A stretch of 64,000 bases of DNA from positions 36,867,803 to 36,931,802 of the forward strand of contig NC_052619.1 in NCBI RefSeq assembly GCF_016545825.1, read 5' to 3'. How positions within the stretch are numbered: position 1 is the stretch's first letter; every line of letters starts with the position of its first letter. The stretch is from Eucalyptus grandis (taxonomy: Eukaryota; Streptophyta; Magnoliopsida; Myrtales; Myrtaceae). A model generated the notes under the pieces. That model did no database searches and was not told where the DNA came from. It saw nothing but the letters and a program-made list of their open reading frames with translations. Positions 60,756 through 64,000 of this stretch are shown here, piece after piece. The position numbers and the translations under genes were made by a program.

Positions 60756-60769
60756 CCCCTAGTAGCAGT

Positions 60770-61148
60770 AGTAGCATATGGACTTCCATGTGGATCTCAA
60801 TTTTTGGGTTAATTGTGCAGCCTTGTAGGTTACGTAGGCTGTAGTCAATAGCAAGTGGCCATTAAAACTTCAATTTATCCATGATATACGCTTTACCAAT
60901 TTAAACAAAGCAAATTGAACAAGGAATGTAAAAGAAAACAGTACCTAGCGGTCGGATGTGGAGAAACTAAGGTAACAAAGGGACTCAACACCCAGAACAA
61001 GCCAGAAACAGGTTGAACCAATCGGAAAAGTAATTAAATCGGTGTGGTCATTGCCCATCAATGGTGGTCAACCACAATCAGCATCGGTCAAAGATCGTCA
61101 ATAATCAACAATCTAGGTCAACGATCAACGATCCGAGGCTAACATGGG
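60770..61148. other. Right flank of the hAT, no gene
   Basis: The first bases continue the minus-strand copia frame across the hAT insertion. After that I see nothing recognisable except GGTCAA/TCAACGATC-type simple words at 61020-61135. Confidence 0.4.
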
Positions 61149-62409
61149 CTGTTGACGTGGTGAGTGCTGAAGTGATGGAAGATGTCTCTTAATGACGTGG
61201 TGGATGACATCAGCAATGATGTCAGCAGAGTCAATTGTCGTGTGGCCCGTGAGGATGACGTCACCGATGACGTCTCTCTACACGGCTGTTCATAGATAAG
61301 GCATGTGGGTGCATAGATCTCACGTGCAGAGACTTCTGTTGGCACGTAAAGGCACGTTTGTCAATGGATCCAGACACTATCACCCGTATGTGACTTGTCA
61401 AAATACAATGGGGTCGATGGTGGGGTTTATTTCATCAAAAAAAAAAAAAAAAAAAGGTCGGCAGAAAGTGTTGAAATCTCTACTCAAAGATGTGGGGCTC
61501 GGCGGATTCAAGTGTGGCTACTCATGATATCGCATGAGGCAGCATCCGACAGCCTTTTGTGATGGAAATTTCCGAAATTGGCTTGTTTGAGAAAGGCGAG
61601 TCCTACGGTGGTGTTCATTCTTTGAGACGAGCAGCGGCAGGATGTCAAAACTACAACTTAAGGCTACAGACTAGAAGAGAAAAACACGGCTAGTGCGGCT
61701 AGTGTTGTTTTGACCACCACAAAATAGACTTGATGGGCACTTCCTCGGATAACAACGATAGCTCTAAAACCATGTATGATTTTGTAAGACTATAAGTAAT
61801 TATTTTAAATTTAATTTGTTAGATAAAAATCCATAATTCTGACGCTTTTCCTCTAGTTTGGACTTTGGCCAAAAACCAAAGCATGGAAATACGTAATAGA
61901 GAGGCAAATGGATGCCAAGAAAATATTCAACTCAGAAACAATACAAGTCTAATATGGACTTGTATTATATGAGATTTCGTAATAAAACAGAAAAAATATA
62001 TAATATTCTGAATATTGCCACGTGAGAGCATGATAACCTATACATAGGAACAGAATACATTATACTCGATTACAAGTAATTTAAATTACAAGCTACCTCA
62101 TCCTGACTAGTCATCTATAACAATATACATTTATATACATACATACTAGAAGTCAAATTTCCTTAAGTATCCTCTTTGGCTTTTGGTGGAGCGGCTTCAA
62201 TTAGGAGTTGATCTCCTTTTCTTGTTTTCTATCCAAAAGTAAGAAACAATACAAGTCTAAAATGGACTTTGCCGATGCATGCCGCATTTGAATACGCCAA
62301 AAATCACGAGTCAGATTTTCACATGTAATTTTGGATCGGGTTTGTTTATGGCGTCAAATTAAAGGTATAATTTAATAGACACCGGACAATTAGGTCTGTT
62401 AAGATGGGT
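61149..62409. repeat. Repeated block, copy B part 1
   Basis: It is colinear with 1705-2930. It lacks the hAT-like element and both solo LTRs found in copy A and so preserves their empty sites. It contains a poly-A run at 61437-61455. Confidence 0.8.
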
Positions 62410-63035
62410 TATCATCTGTGCTGTTTTTTTCTAGATGGATAGCAGAAAACTAAGTCTTCTATATGGTTTGAGACCGTGCATGGACTTGTCCTTTTAAACT
62501 AAATTTTGTATGGAGAACCCTTTGAGCTGATGTAGATACATCAGGGCATGAAACTTTGAATTTGAAAACATTTAAGGTGGGGAAATTTTTATCGTCTGCC
62601 AATCTTGACTGACCGATCAATATCTTGGGTTCCTACCTTCTCATTTATTACTTGTTAATAACACTTAAATTAATCTTTATCCGTGAACATTTAGGTGGCA
62701 GTTCTATGGACTTGTTACCTTAATCATTCAAATAATTTCAAAGTTAATGGTTGAGTTACTTTAATTATGCTGACTTGCATTTTACTTATTCACTTTACCT
62801 CGATGTACATTATCATATCATGTAAACAAATTAAATTAATTTAAAAGGCTACAGTATGTTGTCTCATTTCTTTTTATGTAATTCTGCGCGAGAGTTCTGA
62901 AGATTAAATTGTTTTTTTCCAAGATAAGCAAGGATAAATCATAATAGAGATGAGTCAATATTTAAAAAATGATTTCACAAGCCTCACAATTCATCAAACC
63001 CGACAACTGTTCTCACAAGAAGTTTCAGGTAATAT

Positions 63036-63084
<49 letters not shown>

Positions 63085-63300
63085 GTTTAGAGGTCTAAAG
63101 AACCAGGCCGACGGAGGAAGCACCGAAACGTCATCAATGACGAAAACCTCGCAACTGTGGTGCGATCGCTTTCAATCCTTCCGCTCATATCTAGAATTAA
63201 AGCGCGCGGACAATTGCGTCATCGAATTCGTCAACCAATTGGAGGGCAATTCTCACCTGAATTTGCAATTAATAGAAGTTTATTATAAGAAAGATAAATT
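62410..63300. repeat. Repeated block, copy B part 2
   Basis: It is colinear with 5644-6041 plus 12632-13070. The empty target site of the outer solo LTR is ACATT at 62807-62811. The segment at 63110-63290 matches 12885-13065, including the KHR..INDE frame. The open frame at 62969-63316 is not conserved in copy A. Confidence 0.8.
63038..63081. repeat. CT microsatellite
   Basis: About 22 CT units. The same place in copy A (about 12837-12853) has a short, impure CT run, so the array expanded in copy B or shrank in copy A. Confidence 0.9.
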
Positions 63301-63319
63301 CCAAATAAAGATTTAAAGT

Positions 63320-64000
63320 ACCATCATTTTTTTCAAATAAAAACATTGAATTGGACTTTATATCAAATAAAGGCATAAAGTGGCTATATCGATCTCAAAT
63401 ATGAGCCCAAGTGGCCATGATAGTTTTAATTATAAAACTGACCTCGCCGGTTGCCAGCCAGCAAAATATTTCAGTCAGTCAAGAGCATTTTTTTGTCCAA
63501 ATACAATTTTAATTTAAAATTATTTTTATTCTTTTTTTCTCCCTTCCTTTTTTTTAAAAGCTTTTGGCCGATGAGGCGACCATCACCCAAATCTAGCAAG
63601 GATTGATCTTGCTAATGGCCATAGGGTTATCCTCCCCTAGGGCCGTCCCTTGCTGGCCATTTGCAAGGTGACCCTTGCCCAAATCTAGAGAGGGCTGGCT
63701 TGCCTATGGCCATGAGGGTGGCCTCCCCAAGGTGAGGGTCACCATCCCTTACTAGATTGGATGATTTTGCCTCCCTCACACAAGGTCGTCCCTCACTTGT
63801 AAGAGGGTGGCCCTTACCAGATTAGGCAATGATGAGCCTCACAACTCTATCGAGACCTTGTGGAGAAGAAAGAAATTACTAGAAAAATAGGAAGAAAGAA
63901 AGAGAAAATGAAAAAAATTCAAAGAATGGTAAAGGACAAAAATGCTCTTGACCAATCTAAAAGTCTAATTCTTCTTCGAAATTGACATAGTTACTTCAAG
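63320..64000. mobile_element. Small nonautonomous element with GC-rich core, cut by the window edge
   Basis: An AT-rich arm (63320-63540) with CAAATAAAGGCATAAAGTGG words is followed by a core of GGCCAT/AAGGTGACCCTTGCC words (63560-63850), then the beginning of the opposite arm. It is related to the half-copy at 26480-26690 and similar in plan to the elements at 3952 and 15613. The right end is outside the window. Confidence 0.45.

Larger units (their letters stand above)
54106..60761 (+). mobile_element. hAT transposon carrying two host gene fragments
   Basis: The left end is TAGGGGTGTCAGTTC and the right end is the complement of TAGGGGTGTAAACGGTTCGG. The 8-bp target duplication is GTAGCAAT (54098-54105) and GTAGCAGT (60762-60769), one mismatch. 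Both ends hold dense CGAACCGAAC subterminal repeats. Inside, in order, are a GC-rich tandem stretch (54350-54480), an unrecognised open frame (54525-54953), methyltransferase-like exons (55491-56063), a BED/hAT transposase (about 56805-58760), glutamyl-tRNA reductase exons (59387-59910) and a short open frame at 60200-60439. It is 6656 bp long and inserted in the decayed minus-strand copia element. Confidence 0.9.

Noticed and set aside
1..64000. tRNA, rRNA or organellar gene insertions
   Set aside because: I looked for tRNA-like cloverleaf words and ribosomal or plastid gene segments and recognised none; GGTATCA words are retroelement primer sites.

Overview
The window is nuclear DNA from a flowering plant, almost certainly a eudicot. 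It holds a spliced plant P450, a plastid-type DEAD-box helicase, Ty3/gypsy chromoviruses with very long LTRs, Ty1/copia and L1-type elements, and many small DNA transposons. The style of the elements would fit a woody eudicot such as a Myrtales member, but that is a weak inference.

Layout. (1) 1-1231, minus strand: the first exons of an RH3-type chloroplast DEAD-box RNA helicase, with good splice sites but two single-base frameshifts; it runs off the left edge. (2) 1705-13070: a repeated block (copy A) that also occurs at 61149-63300 (copy B). Copy A is opened up by a hAT-like element holding a Mutator-like element (3756-5643) and by a solo LTR that itself holds a second solo LTR (6042-12626). 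(3) 14249-17193: an intact two-exon cytochrome P450 of the CYP81 type, with a small transposon in its intron and a 43-bp direct repeat in its promoter. This is the only gene in the window that looks functional. (4) 17.4-27.1 kb: small DNA transposons, a truncated solo LTR inside a hAT-like element, and unrecognised sequence. (5) 27.1-40.6 kb: a decayed plus-strand copia element, split by an L1-type LINE and then by a minus-strand chromovirus. (6) 41.6-61 kb: a decayed minus-strand copia element, split by a second chromovirus that keeps both LTRs (42254-53670) and by a 6.7-kb hAT transposon (54106-60761). (7) 61149-63300: copy B of the repeated block, then the first part of another small element at the right edge.

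The most interesting object is the hAT transposon. Between its terminal repeats and an 8-bp target duplication it carries a decayed BED/hAT transposase and fragments of two unrelated host genes, introns included: a METTL22-like methyltransferase upstream and glutamyl-tRNA reductase (HEMA) downstream. It looks like a gene-capturing hAT. Copies A and B of the repeated block suggest a local duplication that may include P450 paralogues beyond the right edge. The rest is layered transposon insertion whose relative order can be read from target duplications and from one preserved empty site.
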